From Prochlorococcus sp. AG-409-I11 (GTDB lineage: Bacteria > Cyanobacteriota > Cyanobacteriia > PCC-6307 > Cyanobiaceae), in NCBI GenBank assembly GCA_003215725.1, contig QCJX01000007.1:1-64000 (forward strand): a stretch of 64,000 nucleotides of DNA, in the 5' to 3' direction. The first letter of the stretch is position 1. Every line of letters starts with the position of its first letter. Shown piece after piece: positions 26,967 through 35,711 of this stretch. Below the pieces are notes generated by a model. That model did not search any database. It saw only the letters and a list, made by a program, of their open reading frames with translations, and was not told the origin of the DNA. Made by a program: the position numbers and the translations under genes.

Positions 26967-27236
26967 ATGCCAAAGAAACGTAGAAAACTTGACCGTGAAC
27001 TAGAAAAGGAAATAGCTACTGCTAAAAAGAAGGTTGAGCTTATCTCCGCTAAGATAAATGATATAGACGAGGAAGATATCCAATCCGAATATAGATCAGC
27101 ATTTCAACTAGTTTTAGTTGAGTATCTATCGCTCAGCAATTTGTATACATCTTCAGGAGTTACACCTGAGACTAGCTTAATTCGCCAAAATTACTATAAG
27201 CTGCTTGAGCAGTTCGAAAATGAATATGAAATTTAA
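26967..27236 (+). CDS. conserved hypothetical helical protein
   Basis: 89 residues, soluble. A basic start (MPKKRRKLDRELEKEIATAKKKVE) continues into a likely coiled coil. The second half contains QSEYRSAFQLVLVEYLSLSNLYTSSGVTPE and a further helix. No domain is recognised. It is transcribed toward the exported cysteine protein gene. Confidence 0.6.
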   Translation: MPKKRRKLDRELEKEIATAKKKVELISAKINDIDEEDIQSEYRSAFQLVLVEYLSLSNLYTSSGVTPETSLIRQNYYKLLEQFENEYEI

Positions 27237-27283
27237 TTAGTTAATAGACAAAGGTTTCAATGAGCCCACAACTTGCAATATAA

Positions 27284-27317
27284 TAATATTATTATATATT
27301 TAATATTATTATATATT
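27284..27317. repeat. perfect 17-bp tandem duplication
   Basis: The unit TAATATTATTATATATT occurs twice in direct succession (27284-27300 and 27301-27317), ending five bases before an ATG. Each copy contains several -10-like words, so the duplication may double a promoter element of the exported protein that follows. Confidence 0.9.
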
Positions 27318-27322
27318 TAATT

Positions 27323-27754
27323 ATGATTGTTTACACATTATTACTTTTAGTTCCTTATTTTCTTCCATCTCCTTTTTTATACGCACATGAGTTGCCTGAG
27401 TTACATGATCAGTGTTTAACTGCTACTGATTACAAGGGTTGCATCAAACACAATAAAAAAGCTGTTAAACCAAATAATACTAAACCTAGTTACTCAGCTC
27501 AATGGCGTAAGTATGGTCCTCTTAGGGTTAATTGGGAAATGTGGGCCACTAAGGGAAACAGTCATATAGCTCCAACACTTAATTTGCAAAAGAAACCATT
27601 ATATCTAGCAATAAATTGTTATAGTAAAAAAATTAATGTCAAAGAACTTAACGGTGATTGGAAGGGATGGGAAGATCCTAAACAAATATTTGAAAAATCT
27701 ATCATTTACGATTTGTGCCTAGAAAAGAAGGATACCTCACTTCAGAACATCTAG
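27323..27754 (+). CDS. small exported cysteine-containing protein
   Basis: 143 residues with a signal peptide (MIVYTLLLLVPYFLPSPFLYA, cleavage likely after LYA). A short motif follows, with Cys-x8-Cys in HDQCLTATDYKGCIKH. The second part (YGPLRVNWEMWATKGN...PLYLAINCYSKKINV...WKGWEDP) ends with a further cysteine (IYDLCLEK). It is probably periplasmic with disulfides. Similar proteins occur in other picocyanobacteria, as I recall. A 17-bp tandem duplication abuts the start. Confidence 0.65.
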   Translation: MIVYTLLLLVPYFLPSPFLYAHELPELHDQCLTATDYKGCIKHNKKAVKPNNTKPSYSAQWRKYGPLRVNWEMWATKGNSHIAPTLNLQKKPLYLAINCYSKKINVKELNGDWKGWEDPKQIFEKSIIYDLCLEKKDTSLQNI

Positions 27755-27761
27755 AGACCTT

Positions 27762-28073
27762 CTATATATCTTCCCACCAGTCATCGTTTTTATTTTGATA
27801 TTGCTTGTATTTATAAACTTTCTTTTGGTATTTTCTACTTCTACTAGTTGTCTTTTTAAACTTTGCCTTGTTGAAAGGAATTACTTCCAGGCGTATAGGT
27901 TCTGAATTGGAAAATGTTGGTGGTTCCTTGACTCTTCCTAAATTCTTCATGCTTTTAACACATCTTGCATAGTTACTGCTTTTTTGGCAAAACTTTATCA
28001 TGCTCTGATTAATGTTCTCACCCATGACCGGTTCTGCTACGAGCAAAATAAGCATTAATTTAATAAATTTCAT
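27762..28073 (-). CDS. small exported protein with basic tail
   Basis: 103 residues from ATG 28073; a TTG at 28076 would add one. The signal peptide is MKFIKLMLILLVAEPVMG. The mature part starts with IKFCQKSSNYARCVKS, which repeats the Cys-x8-Cys spacing of the convergent neighbour. It ends in a strongly basic, tyrosine-rich stretch (TTSRSRKYQKKVYKYKQYQ) and an acidic WWEDI terminus. The function is unknown. Confidence 0.6.
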   Translation of the reverse strand: MKFIKLMLILLVAEPVMGENINQSMIKFCQKSSNYARCVKSMKNLGRVKEPPTFSNSEPIRLEVIPFNKAKFKKTTSRSRKYQKKVYKYKQYQNKNDDWWEDI

Positions 28074-28259
28074 CAATTCAATGCTTTAAGATTTAGAAAT
28101 CATATTATTAATACTTAGTGTATATATCTTTCTTTTTCATTGCAAGTACTAAGTTAATTTCATTTATTTTATTTGAGTCTACTGCTCATCGTTTAATCTT
28201 GTTACACTTTTATGACAAGCTAGTTATTTCCTGCAGGATAAAATAAATAAATTTTGATT

Positions 28260-28394
28260 ATGATCAACGATAAAGATTATAGCTACGAATTAGAGGAGGC
28301 TATGAACGCAATCAAAGAAGAGTTATTGCAAGACCTTTATCATGCTCTTCCTGAAAATTATAAAGACACTTCAGATGATTTTATTCTTCAATGA
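28260..28394 (+). CDS. 44-residue acidic hypothetical protein
   Basis: A short frame from ATG 28260: an acidic helical peptide (MINDKDYSYELEEAMNAIKE...) ending in SDDFILQ. Its last seven bases overlap the 3' end of the convergent DUF2103 gene. It has no membrane segment and no recognised family. Moderate support comes from its composition and complete frame. Confidence 0.45.
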   Translation: MINDKDYSYELEEAMNAIKEELLQDLYHALPENYKDTSDDFILQ

Positions 28395-28669
28395 TTTTTA
28401 AGCACGTTTTCTATCATTTTTTGTAATTCTTTCTGATCTACCTTTGTAATTACAAATACTTCTTGTGTCATACTCCCTTTTCTTGCTATTAGTTTAAACC
28501 CTCCTATCGTTTTAATAGAAACCTTTATGCGTAGATGTTCGCTTTTACCTCTCGCCTTTTTCAAGACACCTGGAGTTACTGTTTGAATGTTTTTTATTTT
28601 GCTTACTTTTTTAAGAACTTCTATTAATCCATCAATATATGAACTATGAGTTATTACTAAGCGACCCAT
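28388..28669 (-). CDS. DUF2103 family protein
   Basis: 93 residues. MGRLVITHSSYIDGLIEVLKK, IQTVTPGVLKKARGKS, LRIKVSIKTIGGFKLIARKGSMTQEVFVIT and the helical end match the DUF2103 family, annotated in databases as a predicted metal-binding protein and found in archaea and cyanobacteria. The role is unknown. It is divergent from petN; the shared upstream region contains a TATAAT box facing petN. Confidence 0.78.
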   Translation of the reverse strand: MGRLVITHSSYIDGLIEVLKKVSKIKNIQTVTPGVLKKARGKSEHLRIKVSIKTIGGFKLIARKGSMTQEVFVITKVDQKELQKMIENVLKNH

Positions 28670-28747
28670 TACCTTTTGAAAACTTATCTATTCTAGTAGG
28701 GATTTAGCTTAGTAGTAGCTCTTTTATCACTTAACACCTCTGCATAA

Positions 28748-28753
28748 TATAAT
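28748..28753 (+). promoter_or_regulatory. -10 element of petN
   Basis: A perfect TATAAT lies 21 bases before the petN ATG, predicting a leader of about 15 bases. No convincing -35 box is visible at the usual spacing. Strong constitutive expression would fit a photosynthetic electron-transport subunit, but the start site is inferred. Confidence 0.55.
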
Positions 28754-28774
28754 GTACACAATTGCTCTTTTCGG

Positions 28775-28876
28775 ATGCTTTTCACCTTTGGTTGGGCAGC
28801 ACTTGCTGCTGTTTTTACACTCTCCATAGCAATGGTTGTTTGGGGTAGGAATGGTGATGGCTCTATAGACATATAG
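28775..28876 (+). CDS. petN: PetN, cytochrome b6f complex subunit VIII
   Basis: 33 residues: [20 protein letters not shown] followed by [13 protein letters not shown]. The GW...[11 protein letters not shown] pattern is the PetN signature. This single-helix subunit is needed for stability of the cytochrome b6f complex, which passes electrons from plastoquinol to plastocyanin in the thylakoid membrane. Its small size makes it easy to miss. A TATAAT box lies upstream, and a second small membrane protein starts two bases downstream. Confidence 0.93.
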   Translation: MLFTFGWAALAAVFTLSIAMVVWGRNGDGSIDI

Positions 28877-28878
28877 GC

Positions 28879-29016
28879 ATGTTTGACTCATTTCAATATT
28901 TGACCCCTACAAGTACACTCATTTTGGGGTCTTTCGTTTTGCTTGTTTTTATAACATTGGCAGTTATCTATATTACCTTAATACAATGGAAAGATAATAA
29001 AAGAAAAAAAGACTAG
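28879..29016 (+). CDS. 45-residue single-span membrane protein downstream of petN
   Basis: A short frame starting two bases after the petN stop, so almost certainly on the same transcript. It encodes MFDSFQYLTPTSTLILG, one transmembrane helix (SFVLLVFITLAVIYITLIQW) and a basic tail (KDNKRKKD). The size and topology resemble accessory photosynthetic subunits, but I do not recognise it, and the link to cytochrome b6f rests on position alone. Confidence 0.6.
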   Translation: MFDSFQYLTPTSTLILGSFVLLVFITLAVIYITLIQWKDNKRKKD

Positions 29017-29043
29017 TAATTAGTAATTTTCTTAAATAGTCAA

Positions 29044-29718
29044 TCAATTAGCGTTACTTACCTCCCTTGATTTGTTTTTTCTCTTTTCCGCTTCAATTCC
29101 TTCTTTGATTATTTCTAATGCTTCTGTGATTCTTTTAATTGTTCCTCTGTATAAGCTTATATCCTTTTCTATTCTGGTTTTGGAAAAACCTAACTCTTCT
29201 CCAATATCCTTAGCTTTTTCTCCTATAATATCTTTATTTTCTGCTTTACCTTCTTGACTATTCTCGAGGAGGGTCAGGATTCCTACCGTTTGTATTCTTG
29301 AATAGTAAATACTCTGCTCTATATTATCATCATTCTGTCTGTAGCTAACGTTAGATATAACATCAGATTCATTTTTTATAAGTTCTTTAATGTCTATTGT
29401 TTTCAATTCTTTTGCTTTCTCTGAGATAGATTCGGCCTTGAATTTGATATCTCGAGTGTCAAATCCATTAGATCTACAAATAGCATCAAATAATTTCTCT
29501 ATATGATCCTCTGGTTGATAGCCTTTGGTCATATCATTAAATATTTTTCTTAGCCCTACGGCAAAGAGGCTATTGATTTTGAATCTTTTTTGTTGGCTCA
29601 GTAAATGAAGCTCCACAACTAGTTCGTCAGCGACTCTTCTGTAGATAGGCGGGATTACATATGGAAAGGCCTTGTTGAAAGCTAGTTTGCTGTCAGATAC
29701 TGTTTGTTGTTGGCTCAA
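29044..29718 (-). CDS. thf1: Thf1/Psb29, thylakoid formation and photosystem II biogenesis protein
   Basis: 224 residues. TVSDSKLAFNKAFPYVIPPIYRRVADELVVELHLLS is the diagnostic N-terminal block. FAVGLRKIFNDMTKGYQPEDHIEKLFDAIC follows, and the long C-terminal coiled coil is typical of the family. In Synechocystis this protein (Psb29) binds FtsH protease complexes and is needed for photosystem II repair. It is translated from a TTG here. It is divergent from clpP and 0.7 kb from ftsH. Confidence 0.92.
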   Translation of the reverse strand: MSQQQTVSDSKLAFNKAFPYVIPPIYRRVADELVVELHLLSQQKRFKINSLFAVGLRKIFNDMTKGYQPEDHIEKLFDAICRSNGFDTRDIKFKAESISEKAKELKTIDIKELIKNESDVISNVSYRQNDDNIEQSIYYSRIQTVGILTLLENSQEGKAENKDIIGEKAKDIGEELGFSKTRIEKDISLYRGTIKRITEALEIIKEGIEAEKRKNKSREVSNAN

Positions 29719-29799
29719 GATCTTTTTCTCATTAGTTCTTAAAAGACCTTAGCTCCGCCAGTGCCCCAGTTAAGATCATGTAAACCGAACACTACCAAG

Positions 29800-30390
29800 A
29801 TGATTCCAATAGTTATAGAAGAGTCAGGGAGAGGAGAAAAGGCGTTTGATATTTATTCTCGTTTGCTTAGAGAAAGGATAATTTTTCTAGGAGAGCAGGT
29901 CACTAATGAATCTGCTAACAGAATCGTCGCTCAATTACTTTTCCTTGAAGCAGAAGACCCTGAAAAGGATATTTATTTGTATATAAACTCTCCAGGTGGT
30001 TCTGTCTATGACGGACTTGGTATTTTTGATACCATGCAACATGTAAAGCCCGATATTCATACTGTTTGTGTTGGGCTCGCTGCAAGCATGGGTGCTTTTT
30101 TACTATGTGCAGGAGAAAAAGGCAAAAGAAGTAGTCTTCAACATTCTCGAATCATGATCCACCAGCCATTGGGAGGTGCTCGTGGTCAAGCTAGTGATAT
30201 TCGAATACAAGCAGATGAAATTCTTTTTCTTAAGGATAGATTGAACATGGAGTTATCTGAAAGAACAGGTCAGCCTTTAGAGAGAATAAGAGAAGATACA
30301 GATAGAGACTTTTTTATGTCACCTTTGGAAGCTAAGAATTATGGATTGATTGATAATATCTTTAACAGAAGACCTATCCAGTCAGTGTGA
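29800..30390 (+). CDS. clpP: ClpP, ATP-dependent Clp protease proteolytic subunit
   Basis: 196 residues from ATG 29800 ([23 protein letters not shown]), the usual family start; an upstream in-frame GTG at 29761 is unlikely. The catalytic serine is in [11 protein letters not shown], the histidine in [10 protein letters not shown] and the aspartate near [10 protein letters not shown], so this is an active ClpP and not the inactive ClpR. It forms the barrel that degrades proteins delivered by ClpC or ClpX. Several clpP copies are usual in cyanobacteria. It ends 12 bases from ftsH, convergent. Confidence 0.94.
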   Translation: MIPIVIEESGRGEKAFDIYSRLLRERIIFLGEQVTNESANRIVAQLLFLEAEDPEKDIYLYINSPGGSVYDGLGIFDTMQHVKPDIHTVCVGLAASMGAFLLCAGEKGKRSSLQHSRIMIHQPLGGARGQASDIRIQADEILFLKDRLNMELSERTGQPLERIREDTDRDFFMSPLEAKNYGLIDNIFNRRPIQSV

Positions 30391-30402
30391 TTCGGCAGTT
30401 AA

Positions 30403-32316
30403 TTAATTTAGAACAGGTACTGTTCTTTCCTTTGCTGGAATCTCTGAATATAATGAAAGGATTTTGCAAAACTCCTCTCCATCCATAGTTTCTTTATCTA
30501 TTAGAAGCTCTACTAGATGATCCATTGCTTCTCTATTCTTCTTTACTATTTCTAATGTTTCCTCATAACATGTCTTTACCATGATTCTAACTTGTTCATC
30601 TATTTGTTTTGAGATTGCATCAGATATATCATTCCTAGTCATTAAATCTCTTCCTATAAATACTTCTTGACTATCTCCTTCTAGAGACACTGGCCCTAGA
30701 TTACTCATCCCAAATTTAGTGACCATTTGTCTTGCCATTGAGGCAACTTGTTGAATATCCCCTCCTGCACCTGTAGTTACCTCAGCCCTTCCAAACACAA
30801 TATCTTCAGCTGCCCTTCCACCTAATGCTCCCATTATTCGGGCTTTAAGTTGAGCTCTACTAATCAACATTTGATCATCATCAGGAGAAAACCAAGTCAA
30901 ACCTTTAGCTTGACCTCTTGGTATAAGAGTCACCTTTTGAACAGGGTCATGATCCTTAACTAGTGATCCAATAAGAGCATGCCCAACTTCATGGTAAGCA
31001 ATTAACCGTTTACTTTTTCCATCTGTAAGTGGTTGTCCCTCCATTCCTGCAATTATTCGATCAACTGCATCATCAATTTCAGACAAAGTAATTGAATCTT
31101 TTCTTCTTCTTGCTGTAAGTATTGCAGCCTCATTTAATAAGTTCGCTAGATCAGCACCTGTGAAACCTGGAGTTCTTCTAGCAATACTTTCTAAAGAAAG
31201 GTTCTCATCTATTTTTTTATTTCTTGCATGAACTTCAAGAATTGATAAACGTCCTTTTATATCTGGTGCATCAACGCTTACTTGTCTATCAAAACGCCCT
31301 GGACGCATTAGAGCTGAGTCAAGTACATCCGGTCTATTAGTTGCAGCTATTATAATAATTCCACTATTACCTTCGAATCCATCCATTTCAGTAAGTAATT
31401 GATTGAGAGTTTGCTCTCTTTCATCATTACCTCCGCCAATACCAGCACCTCTTTGTCGACCAACTGCATCAATTTCATCTATAAAAATTAAGCAAGGACT
31501 ATTTTCTTTTGCTCTTTTAAATAGATCTCTAACTCTACTTGCACCTACACCTACAAACATTTCAACAAACTCTGAGCCAGATAGAGAAAAGAATGGTACA
31601 CCTGCTTCCCCTGCAATGGCTTTAGCAAGTAATGTTTTGCCTGTACCAGGTGGTCCAACTAATAAGACTCCTTTTGGTATTTGTGCTCCGACAGATGTAA
31701 AACGTTCTGGTTGTTTTAAAAATGTCACTACTTCTTCTAGGTCTTGCTTCGCCTCATTTACACCTGCAACATCATCAAACATAACCCCGGTTTCCGCCTC
31801 CATTGCAAATCTGGCTTTCGTTTTACCAAATTGCATGGCCTGGCCTGGACCTCCAGGCATTGAATTTGATCTTCTTGCTAATAAAATTAATCCCCCTATC
31901 AAGAGTATTGGGAATAGTAAATTTCCTACTATTCCAAGTGCAGGAGGTGCTTTCCTTTCTGGATGAATATCAAAACTAATACCTTCTTCTTTTAACTTAT
32001 TAATTAATTCTGGTGCTAGCCCAGGTAAGTCAACTCTTATTCTTTGTACTCTGTTATCTAAATCAGGGTCAATAGCTTCAATTACTGCATTCCTGCCTCC
32101 ATCAAAAATGTCAACTGAAGTAACTCTTCCATCCTCTACATAATCTAGAAAGCGACCATAACTCATCTTTGATATAGCAGTATTTCTTGTCGCAACAGTT
32201 AAATTGCTTGTTTTTACAGTTGACTGACTACCGCTTCCCAATATTTGCCAAGAAAGTAGTAATACCATGCATACTGGCAGCAACCACAGCAGTATCAGAC
32301 GCCAACGTTGATTCAT
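30403..32316 (-). CDS. ftsH: FtsH, membrane AAA+ zinc protease
   Basis: 637 residues. Two N-terminal transmembrane helices ([17 protein letters not shown] and [17 protein letters not shown]) bracket a lumenal domain. The AAA domain has Walker A GPPGTGKT and Walker [13 protein letters not shown], with the second region of homology in [12 protein letters not shown]. The protease domain has HEVGH as zinc site. Cyanobacterial FtsH hexamers remove damaged D1 in photosystem II repair. Which of the several paralogues this is cannot be decided from sequence alone. Confidence 0.96.
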   Translation of the reverse strand: MNQRWRLILLWLLPVCMVLLLSWQILGSGSQSTVKTSNLTVATRNTAISKMSYGRFLDYVEDGRVTSVDIFDGGRNAVIEAIDPDLDNRVQRIRVDLPGLAPELINKLKEEGISFDIHPERKAPPALGIVGNLLFPILLIGGLILLARRSNSMPGGPGQAMQFGKTKARFAMEAETGVMFDDVAGVNEAKQDLEEVVTFLKQPERFTSVGAQIPKGVLLVGPPGTGKTLLAKAIAGEAGVPFFSLSGSEFVEMFVGVGASRVRDLFKRAKENSPCLIFIDEIDAVGRQRGAGIGGGNDEREQTLNQLLTEMDGFEGNSGIIIIAATNRPDVLDSALMRPGRFDRQVSVDAPDIKGRLSILEVHARNKKIDENLSLESIARRTPGFTGADLANLLNEAAILTARRRKDSITLSEIDDAVDRIIAGMEGQPLTDGKSKRLIAYHEVGHALIGSLVKDHDPVQKVTLIPRGQAKGLTWFSPDDDQMLISRAQLKARIMGALGGRAAEDIVFGRAEVTTGAGGDIQQVASMARQMVTKFGMSNLGPVSLEGDSQEVFIGRDLMTRNDISDAISKQIDEQVRIMVKTCYEETLEIVKKNREAMDHLVELLIDKETMDGEEFCKILSLYSEIPAKERTVPVLN

Positions 32317-32499
32317 GAATTTATTTAATCGGATCTATTCTAAATGAATTTTGCTCTAATCCGTTGGTTTTTCTTTAAATTTATTTCGCTCTGCGAGACA
32401 AAAAGTTCATCAATATAGAAAGATGCATTAAAAAGTAATTACTTAAATACACTCTTTCTTATAAATAATTATATTACTTAGTCGGTTATTCCTGAATTT

Positions 32500-33729
32500 T
32501 TATAAACTTCTCAAAGCAATAATAGGGTCAAGGCTTGAAGCTCTTCTTGCTGGTAAAACTCCAAAGATAAGCCCTATTGATCCAGATAAACTAACGGTGA
32601 AAATTATTGTCCTTATACCAATTGTTGCCGGTAGTGGCGTCAGCAATGAAATTGTCGTGACAGTTCCATAACCCAATACTGTTCCTATTACTCCTCCTAA
32701 TGAAGCAAGTATAAGAGCCTCGATTAGAAATTGCATTAGCACATCTGAACTCCTTGCTCCTAATGCTTTCCTTAATCCGATTTCTTGTGTTCTTTCACTT
32801 ACTGAAACTAACATTATATTCATAATTCCAATACCACCAACAATTAAAGAAACACCACCAATTGCACCCAACATAAGAGTTAGTCCCCCCGTTATATTTG
32901 TAACTATTTGAAGTGCATCTTTTTGAGACCTAACTGCGAAATCATCCTCTCTTATTATTCTATGCCTTTGACGAAGTAGATTTGTTATTTGAAATTTTGC
33001 TGCACTAGTACTTTCTTTATTTATAGCTTCAATACTAATAAAGCTTAGACTAACTCCATATGTTGGGTCTCTACCTGTAACCCTATTTACCATTGTTGAC
33101 AATGGAATATATACGTTTTTATCTTGATTATTTCCAAATACAGCACCTTTTGGAGCCATAACTCCAATTATGTTAAATGATTGGTCCTTAATTCTCAATA
33201 ATTTTCCTATTGCTATTTGATTTGGGAACAATTTGTTTTTAAGATCTGGTCCTATTACTACAACACTTCTAGAACTATTCATATCTGTTTTATTAATAAA
33301 CCTTCCATTTGATATTTCAAAACTTCTAACCGTTAGGAACTCAGGAGTGACACCTGCAATAGATGTACTTGTGCTTTTTGAACCATATTGAACAACTTCA
33401 CTGGAACTTATTTGAGGAGCAACACTTTTAACTGTAGGTACTTGCTCTAAAATTGCTTTTGCATCTTTTAAAACAAGGTTTTTTGGGAAGGCAACACCTC
33501 TTCTTCTAGTGTCATTATTACCTGGCACTACAAATAGAACATTGGCTCCTAAGTTACTTAATTGATCTTTAGCTAAATTCTGTGCACCTCTACCAACCCC
33601 AACCAATGTTATAACTGAAGCATTGCCAATTACTATACCCAACATAGTTAAAAGACTTCTAAGCTTATTAGACTTAAGTGTTCTTACAGCTATTTGCGCA
33701 GTGACATTTATAGGTAACTTTCTTGCCAT
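32500..33729 (-). CDS. MacB-like ABC transporter permease
   Basis: 409 residues. There is one N-terminal transmembrane helix (LRSLLTMLGIVIGNASVITLVGVG), a large periplasmic domain (about residues 50-275), then three C-terminal helices in the FtsX fold. These include IGGVSLIVGGIGIMNIMLVSVSERTQEIGLRKALGA, the diagnostic block. MacB-type permeases use a separate or fused ATPase to drive export across the envelope. The ATPase is not in this window, so this is a split system. The substrate is unknown. It lies 25 bases downstream of pyk. Confidence 0.9.
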   Translation of the reverse strand: MARKLPINVTAQIAVRTLKSNKLRSLLTMLGIVIGNASVITLVGVGRGAQNLAKDQLSNLGANVLFVVPGNNDTRRRGVAFPKNLVLKDAKAILEQVPTVKSVAPQISSSEVVQYGSKSTSTSIAGVTPEFLTVRSFEISNGRFINKTDMNSSRSVVVIGPDLKNKLFPNQIAIGKLLRIKDQSFNIIGVMAPKGAVFGNNQDKNVYIPLSTMVNRVTGRDPTYGVSLSFISIEAINKESTSAAKFQITNLLRQRHRIIREDDFAVRSQKDALQIVTNITGGLTLMLGAIGGVSLIVGGIGIMNIMLVSVSERTQEIGLRKALGARSSDVLMQFLIEALILASLGGVIGTVLGYGTVTTISLLTPLPATIGIRTIIFTVSLSGSIGLIFGVLPARRASSLDPIIALRSL

Positions 33730-33754
33730 GATTTATTTATTTAAATCCATTAAT

Positions 33755-35212
33755 TTAAATACCAATTTCAACTAAGCTTTCTTCTGTGCCAACTATAGCA
33801 ACCTTTATTAAATCTGTTGAGCCACTTACACCTTTTAGAGTACCTGCTGTTTCAACAACCAGATCACCTTTGTTTAATATATTTTTCTCCAGAGCAATCT
33901 TTAATGCAAGACTAAATGTCTTAGAAGTGCTCGACTGGTTCTCAATTACAATAGGGGTTACTCCCCATACTAATTGGAGTTTTCTAGCTACTGATAATTC
34001 ATTTGTAATTGCAAGAACTGGTGTTGCAGGTCTGAACTTGCTTACATTGTGAGCTGTTGCTCCACTTTTTGTTAGTGGTAAAATGGCAGCTGCATTTAGT
34101 TGACTAGCAATACTACTTACCGCAGCACTTATTGCATTAGGGATAGTACTAGGGAGGTGACTTTCTATAGCCCTTTGTGGATAGTCTCGCTCAATTCTTC
34201 TTGCAATCGTAGCCATGGTTTTCACTGCTTCTATTGGATAATCTCCGACAGCAGTTTCATTAGAAAGCATCACTGCATCAGTTCCATCCAATATTGCATT
34301 CGCAACATCGCTTACTTCTGCTCTCGTTGGTCTAGGACTTGATGCCATTGAGTCCAACATTTGTGTAGCGGTGATTATTGGGATGCCTAGGCTGTTTGCT
34401 TTCTTGATCAGATCTTTTTGAATTAAGGGAACTTCTTCTGCAGGCATCTCTACACCTAGATCTCCCCTGGCGACCATTACTCCATCACATAGAGGCAAAA
34501 GAGAATCGATTTGGTCAATAGCTTCGAACTTTTCAATTTTTGCTACAACGGGCGTGGAATAGCCTTGTTTTTTTATTAGTTCTTTTATTTCTTTTATATC
34601 GGAAGGGTTTCTTACGAAACTCAATGCAATCCAATCAACACCTTGTTTTAAGCCAAATTCCAAGTCCAATTTATCTTTATTTGTGAGAGCGTTAACAGAT
34701 AACTGAACATCTGGGAAATTTACTCCTTTGTTGTTTGAAAGAACGCCACCAACTGTTACTACACACTTAAGGGTCTGATCAGAGGTGTCGACACTTTCAA
34801 CCTTCATTTCTACCCTTCCATCATCTAAAAGGATTCTGCTACCAGATGAAACTTCTTCTGCCAATTTTTCGTAAGTTACATTTGCGATATTTTGATTGCA
34901 ATCAACTTTTCTTGACGTGAGTACAAATTTTTCTCCATTTGAGACAGTAACAGGACCTTCTTTAAACCTGCCAAGCCTAATTTTGGGACCTTGAAGATCC
35001 TGAAGAATCCCTATGTTTACACCTAGATCCTGGGAAACCCTTCTGATTGTGGATATACGTTGAGCATGTTCTTTATGATCTCCATGTGAAAAATTTAATC
35101 TAAATGTGGTCGCACCCGCCTTTACTAGCTCAGTGATTTGCTGAGCACTTTCAGTTGCAGGACCAATGGTTGCAACTATTTTTGTCCTCCTTGGGAGTTG
35201 GTTCTTGGTCAT
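33755..35212 (-). CDS. pyk: pyruvate kinase, short form
   Basis: 485 residues. RRTKIVATIGPATES starts the barrel. RLNFSHGDHKEH binds phosphate, and VAKIEKFEAIDQID carries the active-site lysine and glutamate. GVMVARGDLGVEMP and ATQMLDSMASSPRPTRAEVSDVANAILDGTDAVMLSNETA complete it. It converts phosphoenolpyruvate and ADP to pyruvate and ATP. The protein lacks the extra C-terminal PEP-utilizer domain seen in the long (about 590 residues) cyanobacterial type, and the frame ends cleanly. It is divergent from the MazG-like gene. Confidence 0.96.
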   Translation of the reverse strand: MTKNQLPRRTKIVATIGPATESAQQITELVKAGATTFRLNFSHGDHKEHAQRISTIRRVSQDLGVNIGILQDLQGPKIRLGRFKEGPVTVSNGEKFVLTSRKVDCNQNIANVTYEKLAEEVSSGSRILLDDGRVEMKVESVDTSDQTLKCVVTVGGVLSNNKGVNFPDVQLSVNALTNKDKLDLEFGLKQGVDWIALSFVRNPSDIKEIKELIKKQGYSTPVVAKIEKFEAIDQIDSLLPLCDGVMVARGDLGVEMPAEEVPLIQKDLIKKANSLGIPIITATQMLDSMASSPRPTRAEVSDVANAILDGTDAVMLSNETAVGDYPIEAVKTMATIARRIERDYPQRAIESHLPSTIPNAISAAVSSIASQLNAAAILPLTKSGATAHNVSKFRPATPVLAITNELSVARKLQLVWGVTPIVIENQSSTSKTFSLALKIALEKNILNKGDLVVETAGTLKGVSGSTDLIKVAIVGTEESLVEIGI

Positions 35213-35291
35213 TAAAAGGACCTCTTCTTAGAAGGTAAATAAGATCTAGACGTCAAAAGCCTTTCCATCATCGGTTATTAAAGACTAAATC

Positions 35292-35621
35292 ATGGACCTA
35301 AACTATTACCAGAATGAAGCTCGCAAAACAGCTCTTTATCCTGACGTTGGAAAAAATCCAATTTATCCAACTCTAGGCCTTAATGGGGAGGCTGGAGAGG
35401 TAGCCGACAAAGTAAAAAAAGTTCTTCGAGATAAAAAAGGTATTTTTGATGATCAAACTATCTACGACATCAAACTTGAGCTAGGAGATGTTTTATGGTA
35501 CGTAGCTCAGCTAAGTAGTGAGCTTGGATTGAAACTTGATGAAGTTGCTGGATCTAACTTAAAAAAATTGGCAAGCAGGTCAGAACGTGGAAAAATCAGT
35601 GGTGAAGGTGACTTTAGATAG
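35292..35621 (+). CDS. MazG-like nucleotide pyrophosphohydrolase
   Basis: 109 residues of the all-alpha NTP pyrophosphatase fold. YPTLGLNGEAGEVADKVKKVL gives the ExxE pair, and DIKLELGDVLWYVAQLSSELGL the second ExxD metal motif. Such enzymes hydrolyse nucleoside triphosphates to monophosphates, either to clean the pool or to lower alarmones. MazG-like genes are also common in cyanophages, so exchange with phages is possible though nothing here shows it. A small AT-rich hairpin follows. Confidence 0.85.
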   Translation: MDLNYYQNEARKTALYPDVGKNPIYPTLGLNGEAGEVADKVKKVLRDKKGIFDDQTIYDIKLELGDVLWYVAQLSSELGLKLDEVAGSNLKKLASRSERGKISGEGDFR

Positions 35622-35644
35622 TGTTTGATTATTAATCTAAAAAT

Positions 35645-35667
35645 AATTAAATAGCTTATTTAATTTT
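35645..35667 (+). terminator. AT-rich terminator candidate after the MazG-like gene
   Basis: AATTAAATA pairs with TATTTAATT around GCT, and the last stem bases run into TTTT. The stem contains only A-T pairs, so it is a weak candidate. It lies 23 bases after the stop of the MazG-like gene and faces the YggT gene. Confidence 0.4.
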
Positions 35668-35711
35668 AAGCAGCCCTTGATGGATTTTCTTATCTATTTA
35701 TCGAATGTATT

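Noticed and set aside
23011-29040. integration-site direct repeat of the tRNA-Pro 3' end
   Set aside because: I looked for copies of the T-arm/acceptor end downstream and found none, so there is no direct evidence of a tRNA-targeted insertion.
31403-31966. 187-codon open frame antisense to ftsH
   Set aside because: It lies entirely within the AAA domain of ftsH, whose motifs are complete; the composition is that of a reverse-complement shadow.
33755-35212. pyruvate kinase truncated by a frameshift
   Set aside because: The protein lacks the C-terminal PEP-utilizer domain of the long form but has the normal length of the standard bacterial enzyme with a clean stop.
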